A stretch of DNA of 64,000 bases from Poa pratensis (taxonomy: Eukaryota; Streptophyta; Magnoliopsida; Poales; Poaceae). Under the pieces are notes generated by a model that was given only the letters and a program-made list of their open reading frames with translations, had not been told where the DNA came from and did not search any database. Numbering within the stretch: position 1 is the first letter of the stretch; every line of letters starts with the position of its first letter. This document shows, in pieces, positions 10,590 through 22,510 of this stretch. The stretch spans positions 134,233,975 through 134,297,974 of the forward strand of contig CAMZMU010000041.1 of assembly GCA_947311845.1 (NCBI GenBank), read 5' to 3'. The position numbers and the translations under genes are program-made.

Positions 10590-11285
10590 ACCTACCTCCA
10601 GCCAGCTAGCTCGCCTAGAATTGAAGTCCACCATTATTGCAAGCTCAAGAATCACTAGATCTCCCAATCCCTCCACCCAAACTTGTTGACCTTTGGAGGA
10701 TTGAAGGAGAAGGCCCCGATCTACATCTTCACTGAGCCATTTTTCATTTCCCCCTCATTCACTTGAGGGACCATTTGCTAGGGTTTCCCTTTGGAAAACC
10801 TAGCCCCTTGTTGTACTCACTTGTTGTTCTTGTGACAGATTGTAGCTGTTTGGGAGCCCCCAATTCAGTTGTGGGTGTGTGCCCCGAATCGTTGTTGTAA
10901 AGGCTCCGGTTTCCGCCTCGAAGGGAACCGATAGTGGAAGGTGAACCAATCCTTTGTGGTGCGGTTCATCGGAGAATAGGGTGAGCCTGTTGCGGCGTTG
11001 AGTAGCCAGTGGTGGTGAGCTCACACCCCTCCAACGAGACGTACTCCCTTAAAAAGGAGGAACTCAGGAATACATTCTTGTCTCCGCGTGCTCTCACTTC
11101 GGTTACTTCTATCCTTGTTTATCGCTTTTATCTTGTTTAGTTGCTAGCTTGTCATATAGGTAAATTCACCGTAGTTGCATATCTAGAGAATTTACCATTT
11201 GTGTCAAGCCTAATTTGAAAAAGTACTAAAATTCGAAGTAGCATCTATTCACTCCCCCCTCTAGGTGTCATACAATCCTTTCAAT

Positions 11286-11297
11286 TGGTATCAGAGC
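11286..11297 (+). promoter_or_regulatory. Copia-1 primer-binding site
   Basis: TGGTATCAGAGC, complementary to the 3' end of initiator tRNA-Met, two bases after the LTR. Standard for plant Ty1-copia. Confidence 0.9.
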
Positions 11298-11335
11298 CTC
11301 GGCTCTCTTGTTGGGCTTAACCGCCTAAGAGAAGT

Positions 11336-13790
11336 ATGACTTTGAGAGAGGATCCTCCGGAAGGCCAAGGTACTCCGGCATCCATGGCCGATCTCAAAGA
11401 GATGGAAATATCGTTGAGATCGTCCATGGATACCCAATTTAGTGCGATACATGACATGCTCACGAAGCTCACTTGTACCAAGCCTCCATCGGAGACTCTC
11501 CCAATAGAGGACCCCTCTTCTTCCGACACGGGTGATTCCGATAAAGAAAAGGAGGAAAAGAAAGGGGATGAAGATAACGAAACCGACCTAAGAAATCTTC
11601 TTCATCCATACCCAAGCCCGTAGGTGGGAAGCCGAGTACCATGAGGTTTCTCATTTGTACTCTCCCGCCCGACCCACCTATCTCTCATCCTCGCATAAAC
11701 CCTTTAGGTCCTCCACCTAAGCTTAATGCTTTGACTTTTACTAGTTGGCAACACTCAATGAGATCTCATGTCAACAGTGCCTCTATCGAGATTTGGAGGA
11801 TCATTCAAGTGGGATACAAGGCCGTGGATCCAAACAACTTGACAAGACGAGAGGTGGTTGATGCTCAACTCAATGCCACCACTCTACACATGCTTGAACT
11901 TGCCGTTGGTGAAAAGGATCTTAATAACATTCAACATCTCACCACCGCCAAGGAAGTTTGGGATTGTCTCTCCAAGGTGTTCCTTGGGAATGAGAGTATG
12001 AAGAGGAATAGATTTGATGCCTTGAACAATGATGCCGAAGGCTTCTACATGCTTGATAGTGAAACTCATGAAGAGATGTATGGAAGACTCAAGACCCTTG
12101 CCCAAGCCTTTTATAATGTTGGGGCAAAGTATGTGGATGATGCTTGGATCAAGAGGAAGTATGTGAATGCTCTCATGCCCTTCGAGCCCGTTGACTTGAA
12201 GGCTCTACAAGGAAGACACAACTACCTTCAAATGACATCTAATGAAGTTATGCAAGAAATGCAAGCCTTCAAGGTTTCCACCAAGAATGCTCAAGACAAT
12301 CGTGCTAGGGCCATGGGGATGAAACAAGGTTCCTGACTTGCTTTGAAGGCCAAAGTGGTGAGCCTAGATGAAGATGTGGAAGTTGAGGAATGTCCAAGCA
12401 ACATTCTCCCCGATGATCTCCAACAAGCCTATCATGATCACTTGGCTCTTGCTTCAAGAGCATTTTGGCGTGACCCAGCCAAGGTAAAGGCTCAAGTTGA
12501 TCTAAAGAACAATCCAAGTGGAAAGAAGGAGTTTGCAACAAGAACAAGGACATGCTTCAATTGTCATGACAAGTATCACTTTATCAAAGAGTGTCCCTAT
12601 GAGAATAGAGAAGAACATGGTGGAAGGCTTGTTCCCAAGGGTCAATCCAAGATGGTTCAAAAGAAGCCTTTTGTCAAGAAGAAGCCATTCTTCAAGAAAA
12701 CACCAAGAATTGTGTTGATGACTCAAGAAGAGTATCCTTCCTATGGTTCCGAAGAAGAAGAAGAAACCACTCGTGAGGTGTCGGCTTTGGCTATCACCAC
12801 GACTTCACCACCTTCTCTCTTTGAATCCCCCAATGAGAACATCTCCAACACCACCGCTCATTGTCTCGTGGCTAAGGCCACCGAGGTATCATCTTCCACT
12901 CCTAAGACTATGCATGAAATGGATGATATTTCTAGTCTTGAGATTAAGAAAGAACTTGTTGCTTTCGATACTTTTATGGCTAACTTGCAAGGTGAAGCTA
13001 AGAAACGTGTTGAGTCTCTCATGAGACAACTTGGTGCGGCCGAAGACCTCCTTGAGGTCAAGGGTAAAATTGAGAGAGAGTACTCTCTCACCATACTCTC
13101 TCACCATAGCATCCTTAAATGCTTCTCTTGAAGAAGACCATGAGCATAGGGTCTCTCGTGAGGAGAGACTTGAGTCCCTTGATGATACTAATGATGAAAT
13201 AATTGCTAAAATCATTAAGGAAAGAGATCATGCCATTGCTAAATATAAAGTGACTAAAAAGGAGAAAGCCAAATTTGTGGTTGCTAATGCTAGACTTAGT
13301 GGAGACATTGAGAAACTTGACAAGGCTCACAATGCTTTGGAAAGTACCCACTCTCTTCTAGTCAAGTCACATGAGCACCTCTACTCCCTCTTGTGATCAT
13401 GTAAATGTTATTGAGGAAAATGCTAGGTTGAAGGTTGAGCTTGCCAAGGCCACTAGTGCCAAGACCTCAATTCCCAAAGGTAAAGAAAAGGTTGTTGCTC
13501 ATGTGGTTGAGCAAAAGCAACACAAAGGGAAGGATGGTCTTGGTTATGTAGCCAAGGCAAAGAAGAAGAGCAACAACAAGGCCAAACCCGCACAAACCAA
13601 GACTCCCATTGCGAGTGGGAATGCCACTAGGGGCAAGACCACTCGTAGTCTACATTTTATATGTTGATTATTATGGTGATGTTTATGCAAAATATGTTGG
13701 TCCTTATGATGGATATGTTGCTCGTGCTTTTTGGGTTCCTAAGACCCTTGTTGCTAACCAAAGAGGACCCATTGCAAGATAGGTACCTAA
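11336..13790 (+). pseudogene. Copia-1 gag, broken
   Basis: Capsid/nucleocapsid polyprotein of the element. It starts near ATG 11336. A stop at 11621 precedes the capsid-like (UBN2-type) segment 11641-12336, which has WQHSMRSHVN, a TTAKEVWDCL motif and ALMPFEPVDL. An in-frame TGA at 12334 follows, then the nucleocapsid part with one knuckle, CFNCHDKYHFIKEC (CX2CX4HX4C), near 12556. A 13-bp tandem duplication (ctctctcaccata, about 13083-13110) shifts the frame. The next piece (13031-13396) is a charged coiled-coil-like stretch ending at an apparent deletion of about 50 bp relative to Copia-2, and another deletion lies near 13650. It is clearly non-functional. Confidence 0.85.
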
Positions 13791-13840
13791 AATCAAGCAA
13801 CGATTTCTTGTAGGACTATGCTTCCGGTGGGTCGAAATGG

Positions 13841-14992
13841 GTGGTTGATAGTGGATGCACTAGTCATATGACCGGAAGCAAGGAGATCATGACAGAGTTG
13901 GGACCAAATACAAATCACTCAACCGTCACTTATGGTGATAAATCACGAGCGGAGGTAAAGGGCCTCGGCAAGGTGGCAGTTGCAAAGGATATCGCCCTTG
14001 TAAATGTCATGCTTGTCGAGTCCCTCTGTTACAATTTAATGTCGGTTCGTGCACTTAATAAGATGAACTTTGATGTCCATTTTACTATTGATATGGTGGT
14101 ACTCTTGAGGAGCAAGACTCTAAAGGTCATGTTCGTTGGGTACGTTGAAAATGAGTTGTTTGTGGTGGACTTTTCGGGGTCAACCAACACTCAAGCAATG
14201 TGCCTATTCGGAAAGGCCGATGTGGGGTGGTTGTGGCATCACCGCTTTTCCCATGTCAACATGAGAACTTTGCAAAGTCTTCACAAGGGTGGCCACATTC
14301 TTGGACTAAAAGAGAATGTTTCTTTTTCTATAGATCGTCTTTGTAGGGCTTGTATTGAAGGAAAGATGCATGATTCTCCTCACCCAAGCAAGACCATCAT
14401 TTCATCAAAGAGGATATTGAAACTTCTTCATGTTGATCTCTTTGGTGCCGTCCCTCAACCAAGTCTTGGTGGGAATAAGTATTGTTTGGTGATTGTTTAT
14501 GACTATTCAAGATTTACTTGGGTTTATTTCTTCAAGTCGAAGGATGAGACTCAACAAGCCGTCATCGACTTCTCCAATGAAGTTCAACGTCAACACAGTG
14601 TTCCCATATTGGCCATTAGGAGTGACAATGGCTCCGAGTTCAAGAACTACACCTTAAATGAGTTTCTTAGTGAAGAGGGAATTCGTCATCAATATTCTGC
14701 TGCATATACCCCTCAACAAAATGGTGTAGCCGAGAGGAAGAACCGGACTCTCATGGATATGGCAAGGTCCATGTTGGCGGAGTTTAAATCTCCACTCTTC
14801 TTGTGGGCCGAGGCCATCTCCACGGCGTGTCATTCATCAAACCGGCTATTCTTTCGCAAAGGCAAGAAGCTAACACCTTATGAGATGCTCACCGGCAACA
14901 AGCCCAATGTCGCCTACTATCGAGTCTTTGGTTGTAATTGTTTCTATAAGATCAAAGTGTTCAATTATCTAAATTCGAGTCTAAAGCTTTAG
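13841..14992 (+). pseudogene. Copia-1 pol: protease and integrase, frameshifted
   Basis: The protease is marked by WVVDSGCTSHMTGS (catalytic D-S-G). It is followed by the GAG-pre-integrase segment (VGWLWHHRFSHVNMRTL with a zinc-binding H-H and CRACIEGK) and the integrase core: LLHVDLFGAV, IRSDNGSEFKN and QQNGVAERKNRTL carry the D,D,E triad. The frame is lost near 14955 just before the FVGYG segment, which resumes in another frame at about 14995. Confidence 0.9.
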
Positions 14993-14994
14993 AG

Positions 14995-15690
14995 GGTATT
15001 TTTGTTGGTTACGGTGCCAAATCTCACACTTATAAAATCTACGACAAATCCTCCGGGAGAGTTGTGGAATCTTGTAGTATGGAGTTCGATGAGAATAATG
15101 GCTCCCAAGTGGCGCAATTTCATGTTTGTGATGTAGATAATGAGGAACCTCAAGATGCAATAAGAAGGATGGGCGTTGGCTTCTTTCGCCCCATTGAGAT
15201 CCATCATGAGCCTCCTCAAGCAAGTCCAAGCTCCACTCAAGTGGAAACTTCATCATCACAAGTTGAACCAGCGCCTACCATGGAAGCAAATGATGCACCA
15301 ACCCAAGAACAAGTTCAAGACCCTCCTCATGTTGACCAAGTTGCTATACAAGAACCAAGTTCTCCAATTATTGATGCTAGCCAAGGTCAATACCAAGATC
15401 AACCCTCTCCTTCTATTGTTGAAGATGTGCATAATGATGATCAAGGTCAACATTCCAGTCAAGACGGGGACTCAAATGATCAAGATGATCAAGTGATACC
15501 TCCAAGATCCAATGGAGACATCGAGGCCCGTCGCAAAGCAAGAGTTGCAAGAAATTTGGAAATAAAGAGTCATAAGCTAGAAGCAATTATTGGTGACCTA
15601 AATAGCAAGGTTACCACAAGGGGTCAATTGGCAAGCTTTAGTGAGCATCAAGCACACATCTCAATGGGCGCAACAAGGTGTGGAAGTTAG
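14995..15690 (+). pseudogene. Copia-1 integrase C terminus and linker, truncated by deletion
   Basis: Starts ALEGIFVGYGAKSHTYKIY, typical of the Copia integrase C-terminal region, then a Q/P/S/D-rich linker. Near 15665 it lacks roughly 80-120 bp present in Copia-2 (the segment encoding [19 protein letters not shown]), which shifts the frame and joins directly to the RT start. Confidence 0.8.
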
Positions 15691-16442
15691 TTGAGAAGCC
15701 AAAGGAGTGCCGCAATATTATAGGCACTAATTGGATATTCAAGAACAAGCAAGATGAGTATGGAATGGTTGTAAGGAACAAGGCAAGATTGGTTGCACAA
15801 GGGTGCTCTCAAGTTCAAGGCATTGATTTTGGAGAGACTTATGCACCCGTGGCTCGCCTTGAGTCCATCCATATCCTTATTGCATATGAATCACATCATA
15901 ACTTTAAATTGCAACAAATGGATGTGAAAAGTGCCTTTCTTAATGGTACTTTAAAGGAGTTGGTATATGTTAAGCAACCACCAGGTTTCAAGGATCCCAA
16001 GTTCCCTAACCATGTCTACAAGCTCGATAAGGCGCTCTATGGACTTAAACAAGCTCCGCGTGCGTGGTATGAGTACCTTAGAGAGCTTCTAGTAGACCGT
16101 GGATTTGAGGTTGAGAAAATCGATCCCACTCTATTTACCAAGAGAGTCAAAGGGGAGCTTTTCATATGCCAACTTTATATTGATGATATTATCTTTGGCT
16201 CATCTAACAAAGCTTTTAATGATGAATTTTCAAAGCTTATGACCGATAGGTTTGAGATGTCTATGATGGGGGAGTTGAAGTTCTTTCTTGGTTTTGAGAT
16301 CAAGAAATTGAATGAAGGGACTTTCATCTCTCAAACCAAATATACCCAAGACATTTTCAAGAGATTTGATATGCAAGATGCTAAAGGGAAGCACTATCCT
16401 ATGGACACCAAATGTCATCTACAACTTAACGAAAGGGTATAG
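15678..16442 (+). pseudogene. Copia-1 reverse transcriptase (RVT_2 type), N-terminally deleted
   Basis: Copia RT motifs in order: [53 protein letters not shown] and the catalytic [14 protein letters not shown] (Y-x-D-D). The N terminus is missing by deletion, and a frameshift near 16430 separates it from RNase H. Confidence 0.92.
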
Positions 16443-16468
16443 ATGTCGATCAAAAGGTATACCGTTCC

Positions 16469-17128
16469 ATGATTGGTTCTTTGCTCTATCTTTGTGCATC
16501 TAGACCCGATATTGTGTTGAGTGTAGGGGTATGTGCAAGGTATCAAGCCACTCCTAAAGAAAGCCACATGATGGCGGTCAAAAGAATTCTTCGATATTTG
16601 GTTCATACCCCAAAGTTTGGTTTGTGGTATCCAAAGGGCTCAATTTTCTCTCTTTGTGGGTACACGGACTCGGATTGGGCCGGTGATCATGATGATAGGA
16701 AATCAACTTCTGGGGCATGCCAATTCCTTGGTAGGTCCTTGGTGAGTTGGTCTTCGAAGAAGCAAAATTGTATATCTCTCTCCACCGCCGAAGCCGAGTA
16801 TGTGGCGACCGCTAGTGCATGCACTCAATTGTTATGGATGAGGCAAACTTTAAAGGAATACAATGCCAATTGTGACAAAGTGCCTCTTTTGTGTGACAAT
16901 GAAAGTGCTATCAAGATCGCCCACAACCCGGTGCAACATTCAAGAACCAAGCATATTGAGATTCGTCATCATTTTATTCGAGATCATGTTTCCCGTGGTG
17001 ATATTGAGCTAGGCTATGTTCCCACAAGAGATCAACTTGCCGATATATTCACGAAGCCTCTTGATGAAGCAAGATCCACCTTTTTGAGGAATGAGCTAAA
17101 TATCATGGATTCAAGGAGCTTGACTTGA
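16469..17128 (+). pseudogene. Copia-1 RNase H
   Basis: Begins [15 protein letters not shown] and continues with YTDSDWAG, SWSSKKQNCISLSTAEAEY, LCDNESAIKIAHNP and HIEIRHHFIRD, giving the D-E-D residues of Copia RNase H. It ends with the usual ADIFTKPLDE. Intact as a segment but out of frame with RT upstream. Confidence 0.92.
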
Positions 17129-17356
17129 CCATCTTGCATACACACCTATGTCTTGACTATTTATTGTGTTTAGGTGTAGGCATGCACATAGGGGGAGTGT
17201 GGTCCTAATACATTGGACTATCCCTCCCCCCATTATGCCGACATTAAGAACTCATTTGCCTCTCTATATTCGTTCTATGAATTGCGAGCTTAAATGACGA
17301 GTGTTGGTTGTGAACCCAAGATATATCTTCGCGGTGTCACGCCATAAACTCATACA
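17129..17356 (+). other. Copia-1 post-pol spacer with an internal polypurine tract
   Basis: Noncoding; contains atagggggagtg near 17190, conserved on the minus strand of Copia-2 near 25930. It resembles a polypurine tract located directly after pol. Confidence 0.5.
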
Positions 17357-18057
17357 TAGTGATGAAAACGGAGCGGATACGGACGGAACTGAGTGGTGCC
17401 ACATTTGTTTTCATATTATTTTACAGAAACCCCGGAAACAAATACGAAAACAAATATTGTCGAAAACAGATACAGACCGAATACGGTACGGAGATGGAAC
17501 AGAAAACAGATATTTACCGGAACCGAGAGATGCCTTAATTAATTAAGTAAAAGCCAAGCAAATCAACAAATTTGTCAAGTTTCTAAGATGAAATAAAATC
17601 ATAAGGAAATATCCTGATTATATAATGTGGTGTGCAACATTAAAAATATCTACTATCATCCCTATCCCTAGTATAACACCGAAATGGAGAACTAAGAACG
17701 ACCCGACGGAGAGATGATATGCGAATACATAGGTCATAAACATGGCAGTTTCACATTCTTTTCATTTTTATTCAGCTCTTAGGTTGTGCCTAAATTTTCT
17801 CATTAGAATTTCCGTACCTGTTGGATTTTGAAATCACTGTGTAACAAAAAAGGAAAGTTCCGTATTACCGGAAACGGAATTTCCGTTTCCACAGTCATTC
17901 CACCAGAATATGCTGTTCCGTTTCCGTTTCCGTTTCCGCATAAAAGTTTCCGTTTCCGTTTCCGTTCCGCAAAATTCCGTTTCTGTTTCCGTATTTCCAT
18001 TCCGTTTCCGTTTTTCCGCGGAAAAGTCGGAAAGATTCCGTACCGTTTTCATCCCTA
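17357..18057. mobile_element. hAT-type MITE (701 bp) with 8-bp TSD
   Basis: Terminal inverted repeats TAGTGATGAAAACGG (left) and TAGGGATGAAAACGG (right end, reverse complement) are flanked by ctcataca at 17349-17356 and 18058-18065. The interior has dense gtttccgtttccg motifs near the right end (about 17885-18025), typical subterminal repeats, and no transposase. Copia-2 has the matching unoccupied site near 25775-25790, confirming the insertion. Confidence 0.9.
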
Positions 18058-18066
18058 CTCATACAT

Positions 18067-18082
18067 GGTGGCCTAGGCCACC
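18067..18082. repeat. 16-bp perfect palindrome, Copia-1 copy
   Basis: GGTGGCCTAGGCCACC, present unchanged in Copia-2 at 25752-25767. Confidence 0.8.
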
Positions 18083-18310
18083 GCCCTTCCTTGTGAGGAG
18101 TTGGATTTTAATTGGATTTATTTAGTTATTTCTAGACCTTTATTTTGTTTTTGGGAGAAACACTTGGAATTGGCCTTTATTTTTGGATCTTGCAATCCCC
18201 AAGTGTGTATCCTTCCCTTAGTGCCGCTGTTTCCAACCTAAGCCTAAATCTTACCTTAAAACATGCTCTTCTTGCTACATACATGTCTCTGGCATTTTTG
18301 AGTCGTTGGG

Positions 18311-18424
18311 GCCGGAGACTCCGGTGTTCTACACCGGAGACTCCGGTCTAAGCAGAGTCTCCGCTCTAAGCACGGAAACTCCGGTCCAGCCGGAGACTCC
18401 GGTGCTTAGGCCGGAGACTCCGGT
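18311..18424 (+). repeat. Word array upstream of Copia-1 ORF3 exon 1
   Basis: Four copies of CCGGAGACTCCGG and two variants in 114 bp. This is the reverse complement of the U3 word of the same element. It lies about 150 bp before the presumed ORF3 ATG at 18571. Confidence 0.8.
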
Positions 18425-18570
18425 CTCGTCAGTTTCCGTAGGGTTCCAAAGGGGATCGGGGTGGGGGGTTGTGTCACAACTTCCTCACACACCCCGACCC
18501 CAAACTCACCCCTGTAGCCGCCGCTGTCTCGAAGTGCTCCTCCGGCTGCTCCCCACCGCCGGAATCTGCC

Positions 18571-20623
18571 ATGCCGCCGGCTTCTTCTCCTCTCAAGCGC
18601 GGGGACACTCCTCCCCTTCATTTGAACCTCACCATGAAGGACCTAGGTACCTCTCTCTCCCTCTCTCTAGGGTTTCATCCTAGATGCGAATGTGAGAGTA
18701 GTTCCCCAAGTTTCCTTTGGTGTAGGATCTTTCTAGATGGCATTGCACTTCATAGGAGTAGTTCCTCACATTTGGGCACCATTTCATGACCTAGACCTTA
18801 GTTTCCCCTCTTAGGGCCGGAGACTCCGGTCTGGCCGGACTCTCCACCCCCTGAGACTGGAGACTCCGGTCTAGATCACAATTTAGTGCCCAGATTTGTT
18901 GAAATTGCTCCTCTTTTGCCCCTCCTGGACATGTATGCTTATCTCGATGCTATCCCACTATTCCTTTCTTCACAGGTAAATAACGCACCAGGGCATCAAC
19001 ATCCAACCCCAATTACAAGCCTCTAAAAGGTCGAACCCCGTCAAGGCATGTTCTTGAGTTTGATCCAGAAACTGGCCGCCATGTTCAGCGAGGTGTTATT
19101 GCACAGAACAAGAAGGATGCAGCTGCTAGAGAGAAGGCTGCAGATGAGTTTTTGGAAAATGAGGTTGCCAAGAAAGCTCGTTATGATCAAATGACCACTT
19201 TGGTGGGCATGGGCAAGAGTGAGTTTCACTCTATGAGGGAGCATCCTTTCTACTCCATGATACAAACTTCACAAGTCCCTCACTTTTGGAGGAAGGAGCA
19301 AGAGCTCATCATGAAGGAGGTCTATGCAAACTTGTCCAAGCAACATGCCGTGTGTGAGAAAAAGGTGCTCAATCTCAATGCTTTGAACTCAAAGCCATAC
19401 TTTCAAGAGGCCGTTTGGATTGTTAGAAAGCTTGGTCTTGAGAAGCTCTTCTCCATTCAACAAAATTATGACATCAACCTAGTGGAAAAAATCTTTGCCA
19501 CCGTTGTGCTTGGTACCGATGAGAACATTTCAATGACTTGGATGACCGGGCTAATCAAGTGTGAAGCAAAGTTCATTGATTTTAGTAGGATTTTGGAGTA
19601 TGAGTTCCGTGGTGCGACCTCTCCGGTTGGAAGAAGAATCCATGTTGAGGGAGTTGTTTTCTATGACAAGAGTAAGTTGGCTCCCATCTAAACCAATGAG
19701 GCGGATAGTGGCACCAATCGCAACCTCCTCCCCACGTTCAACATCTTGCTTCGCATGTTCCGTTGCAACATTGCACCTCAAGCCGGGAATGTGGATGCTA
19801 TTCGAGGTGGGATTGCCAATCTTCTCCATCATTGCTACAAGATTCTTGGTGCAGGTGTGGATTGCCAAGGATACGAGATTGATGTCATGGATTTCATCAA
19901 GTTTGAGATTCATTGGGCCATGTGTGAGAAGAAGAACCCCGTGTATGCACCGTATATCATGAAGCTTATTCTTGAATGTGTGCCCACTCTCAACACCGCT
20001 CAATTCACCCTTCACAACAAAGGCACCCTTTAACAACTCCACAAGCATGTCAAGCCGCCTTCTCGGGTACCTTTCCAGTCTAGTGATGATGAACAAGCTT
20101 TTGTGGCCTCAATGCCTAGGAGGAGTAAGAATGCTGACCCCCCTTCGTGGAGTCGTGGTGGAAAAGAAAGAGTCAACAATGAGGTGAGGGTCCTCTCGTG
20201 GTGGAAAAAATGATGCTTTGTATGGAGATTGCCACCCACAAGGAAAACCATGAGGCTTATGTTGAGAGGAAGCGCATCCTATCCAACCAACGCAAGATGT
20301 TCAAGGAGCTGCGGAAGAGCAACAACGGTGGTACGACTCCTCCTCCTCACCAAGAAGGTGAACCTGCATCTCCGAAGTCCGTTGCCACTATTCCTCTTGA
20401 GAAATGGAACGTGGATCAATTCCCTTGGGGTGACTTTGAAGATGTGTCCTCTATGCCTTCATCTTCTCGCAACACCGGCAAGGCCCCTATGGTTGAAGAC
20501 GATGATGAGGAAGCTTCGGATGAGGATGATAGTGAAGATGAGGATCCGAATGCAAGTTGTGTGGATGGTGATGCCAACGATGGTGAAGGGAACGAGGAAG
20601 ACTATGAAGAAGAGTCCGATTGA
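18571..20623 (+). pseudogene. Copia-1 ORF3: spliced accessory gene of unknown function, broken
   Basis: Presumed exon 1 is 18571-18646 (MPPASSPLKRGDTPP start, donor CTAG|GTACCT, phase 1). The acceptor TTCTTCACAG ends at 18975, giving the same phase used in Copia-2. Exon 2 then has a TAA at 18981 but otherwise reads KPLKGRTPSRHVLEFD onward through VVLGTDENISMTWMTG to a TAA at 19689. It continues in the same frame (FNILLRMFRCNIAPQAGNVD, MKLILECVP) to 20033, and after a frameshift ends in an acidic tail (DEDDSEDEDP) at 20623. I do not recognise the fold; it aligns with Copia-2 ORF3. No transmembrane or signal segment is visible, so an envelope role is not supported. Confidence 0.65.
18816..18872 (+). 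repeat. Word array inside the Copia-1 ORF3 intron
   Basis: CCGGAGACTCCGG and two near copies within the predicted intron 18647-18975, same orientation as the array upstream of exon 1. Confidence 0.75.
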
Positions 20624-21162
20624 TCTTCTTGGGTTTGAGTAGCATCGCTCTTTTCCCTTTTTGGCGTTTCGATGCCAAAGGGGGAGAAGTAGTTCTATTA
20701 GGTTCTCTTTGTGGGATTTTCAAGGGTTCGGGCCCAAGCTTGCTCTTTTATCATTTCTTTAGCGCTTGTGTCCATTTATCATATGTCGTTGAACTTATTT
20801 GGCTTTGGTATTTGTTGTGTGAGACTATGTTCCTATTTGTGGTGTGAGACTTTATGGATTTCATATTATCTATGGTTGAGATGATATCTATTATTGTGCA
20901 TTGGTCTATATTCTACATTATTATGCACAAGGTATGTTTCCATTTATCTCAACCCTTTATCGTGATATGTCTCGTGTTTATGAAAATTTATCATGTTTCA
21001 ATGTTACTTGTGAGTTGCCTCTCTTCTACATGTTGAGCATTTGTATTCCAATGCAAACTACTTATATGCACACATGTAGGGGGAGCTTCTCAAATCCTTT
21101 GTGAAACATGTCGATACTTGTTTTGTGCTATGTTGCAAATCCTAGTGTTGTCATCTAACACC
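20624..21162 (+). other. Copia-1 3' noncoding region
   Basis: T-rich sequence between ORF3 and the polypurine tract; no ORF or motif I can support. Confidence 0.5.
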
Positions 21163-21175
21163 AAAAAGGGGGAGA
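21163..21175 (+). promoter_or_regulatory. Copia-1 polypurine tract
   Basis: aaaaagggggaga directly precedes the 3' LTR start at 21177; primes plus-strand DNA synthesis. Confidence 0.85.
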
Positions 21176-21176
21176 T

Positions 21177-21826
21177 TGAAAGAACATGTTTTATCCCTTA
21201 TGTGTTTTGTGTGTTAGACAACAACACTAGGAATTATCTAAAATGCTGTCAAGTGATGCAGGAATTAGTAGATAAATTTACATAATGCATCGAAACATCG
21301 AGAGGGAAAAGATCAAGGATTGTCTCCGGTACCCCTTGGTCGGAGTCTCCGGTCTCAGGGGACAAAAGTTTCCATCAAGTCTCCAGCCCTTTATTTCTCA
21401 GCAAAATCCCCGGAGGGTGACAACCTTTGGTCTCGGTCCGGAGTGTTACCGGAGGAAAGCCGGAGTCTCAGGCTTGGCCGGAGTCTCCGGCCTTCAGAAG
21501 CAAAGTTTCCGGCCTCAGGGGATAAGCCTCCGGCCTGGCCTGACTTGGTTCGAGAAGGCCGGAATGTTTCCGGATTGTTGCCGGAATCTCCGATCCAGGC
21601 CGGAGTCTCCGATCACTCAGGCCAGAGTCTCCGGTGTAAAGAGAGCTAGAACAGCTACAATTCGAGGAGGGGTATAAATACCCCTCCACCTACCTCCAGC
21701 CAGCTAGCTCGCCCAGAATTGAAGTCCACCATTATTGCAAGCTCAAGAATCACTAGATCTCCCAATCCCTCCACCCAAACTTGTTGATCGTTGGAGGATT
21801 GAAGGATAAGGCCCCGATCTACATTT
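21177..21826 (+). repeat. Copia-1 3' LTR, first 650 bp (split)
   Basis: Aligns with 10030 to about 10725, including the word array (21325-21640) and TATA inverted repeat (21666-21687). It stops at cattt, where Copia-2 begins. The remaining ~550 bp should follow a second cattt beyond the right edge of the window. Confidence 0.88.
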
Positions 21827-22510
21827 TGAAAGGATCGTATGACACCTAGAGGGGGGGGGTGAATAGGTGCTACTTCAATTTTAGTACTTTTTAAATTTAG
21901 GCTTGACACAAAAGGTAAATTCTCTAGATATGCAACTATGGTGAATTTACCTATATGACAAGCTAGCAACTAAGCAAGGTACACTAAGTAAAGACGGTAA
22001 ACAAGGATAGAAGTAACCGAAGTGAAAGCACGCGGAGACACGGATGTAATCCCGAGTTCCTCCTTTTTAGGAGAGTACGTCTCGTTGGAGAGGTGTGAGC
22101 TACCACGAAGGCGTCAGCTTATTCTCCGATGAACCGCACCACAAAGGTTTGGTTCACCTTCCACTATCGGAATCCTTCAAGGCGGAATCCGGAGCCCTTA
22201 CAACAACGATCCGGGGCACAACCCACAAGAGGATTGGGGGCTCCCGAACAGCTACAAATCTGTCACAAAGACAACAAGTGAGTACAATAAGAAGCTAGGT
22301 TTTGCTAATGGAAATCCTAGCCAAGGGGTCCCTCAAGTGAATGAGGGGGAAATGAAGAACGGCTTGGTGAAGATGTAGATCCGGGGCTTCTCCTTCAATC
22401 CTCCAAGTATCAACGAGTTTGGGTGGAGGGACTGGGAGATCTATCAATTCTTGAGCTTGCAATAATGGAGTTCTTCAATGTGGTCAAGCTGCTTGTCCAA
22501 AGGTAGGTGA

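Larger units (their letters stand above)
10030..11283 (+). repeat. Copia-1 5' LTR
   Basis: Begins tgaaagaaca and ends atcctttca, followed two bases later by the primer site. U3 contains the CCGGAGTCTCCGG word array and a TATA box in an inverted repeat. Compared with the partial 3' LTR it has about 55 extra bases within the array. Confidence 0.9.
10030..21826 (+). mobile_element. Copia-1: Ty1-copia LTR retrotransposon (SIRE/Maximus-like), 3' LTR split by a later insertion
   Basis: Order: 5' LTR 10030-11283, iMet-type primer site, gag, protease, integrase, RT, RNase H, a third gene (ORF3), polypurine tract, 3' LTR from 21177. The protease-integrase-RT-RNase H order defines Ty1-copia. Long gag with coiled coil and an extra ORF after pol suggest the SIRE/Maximus lineage (inference). 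All genes carry stops or frameshifts, and LTR copies differ by about 5% over the first 150 bp, so the copy is old. A hAT MITE lies at 17357-18057, and Copia-2 splits the 3' LTR at 21826/21827. Confidence 0.9.
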
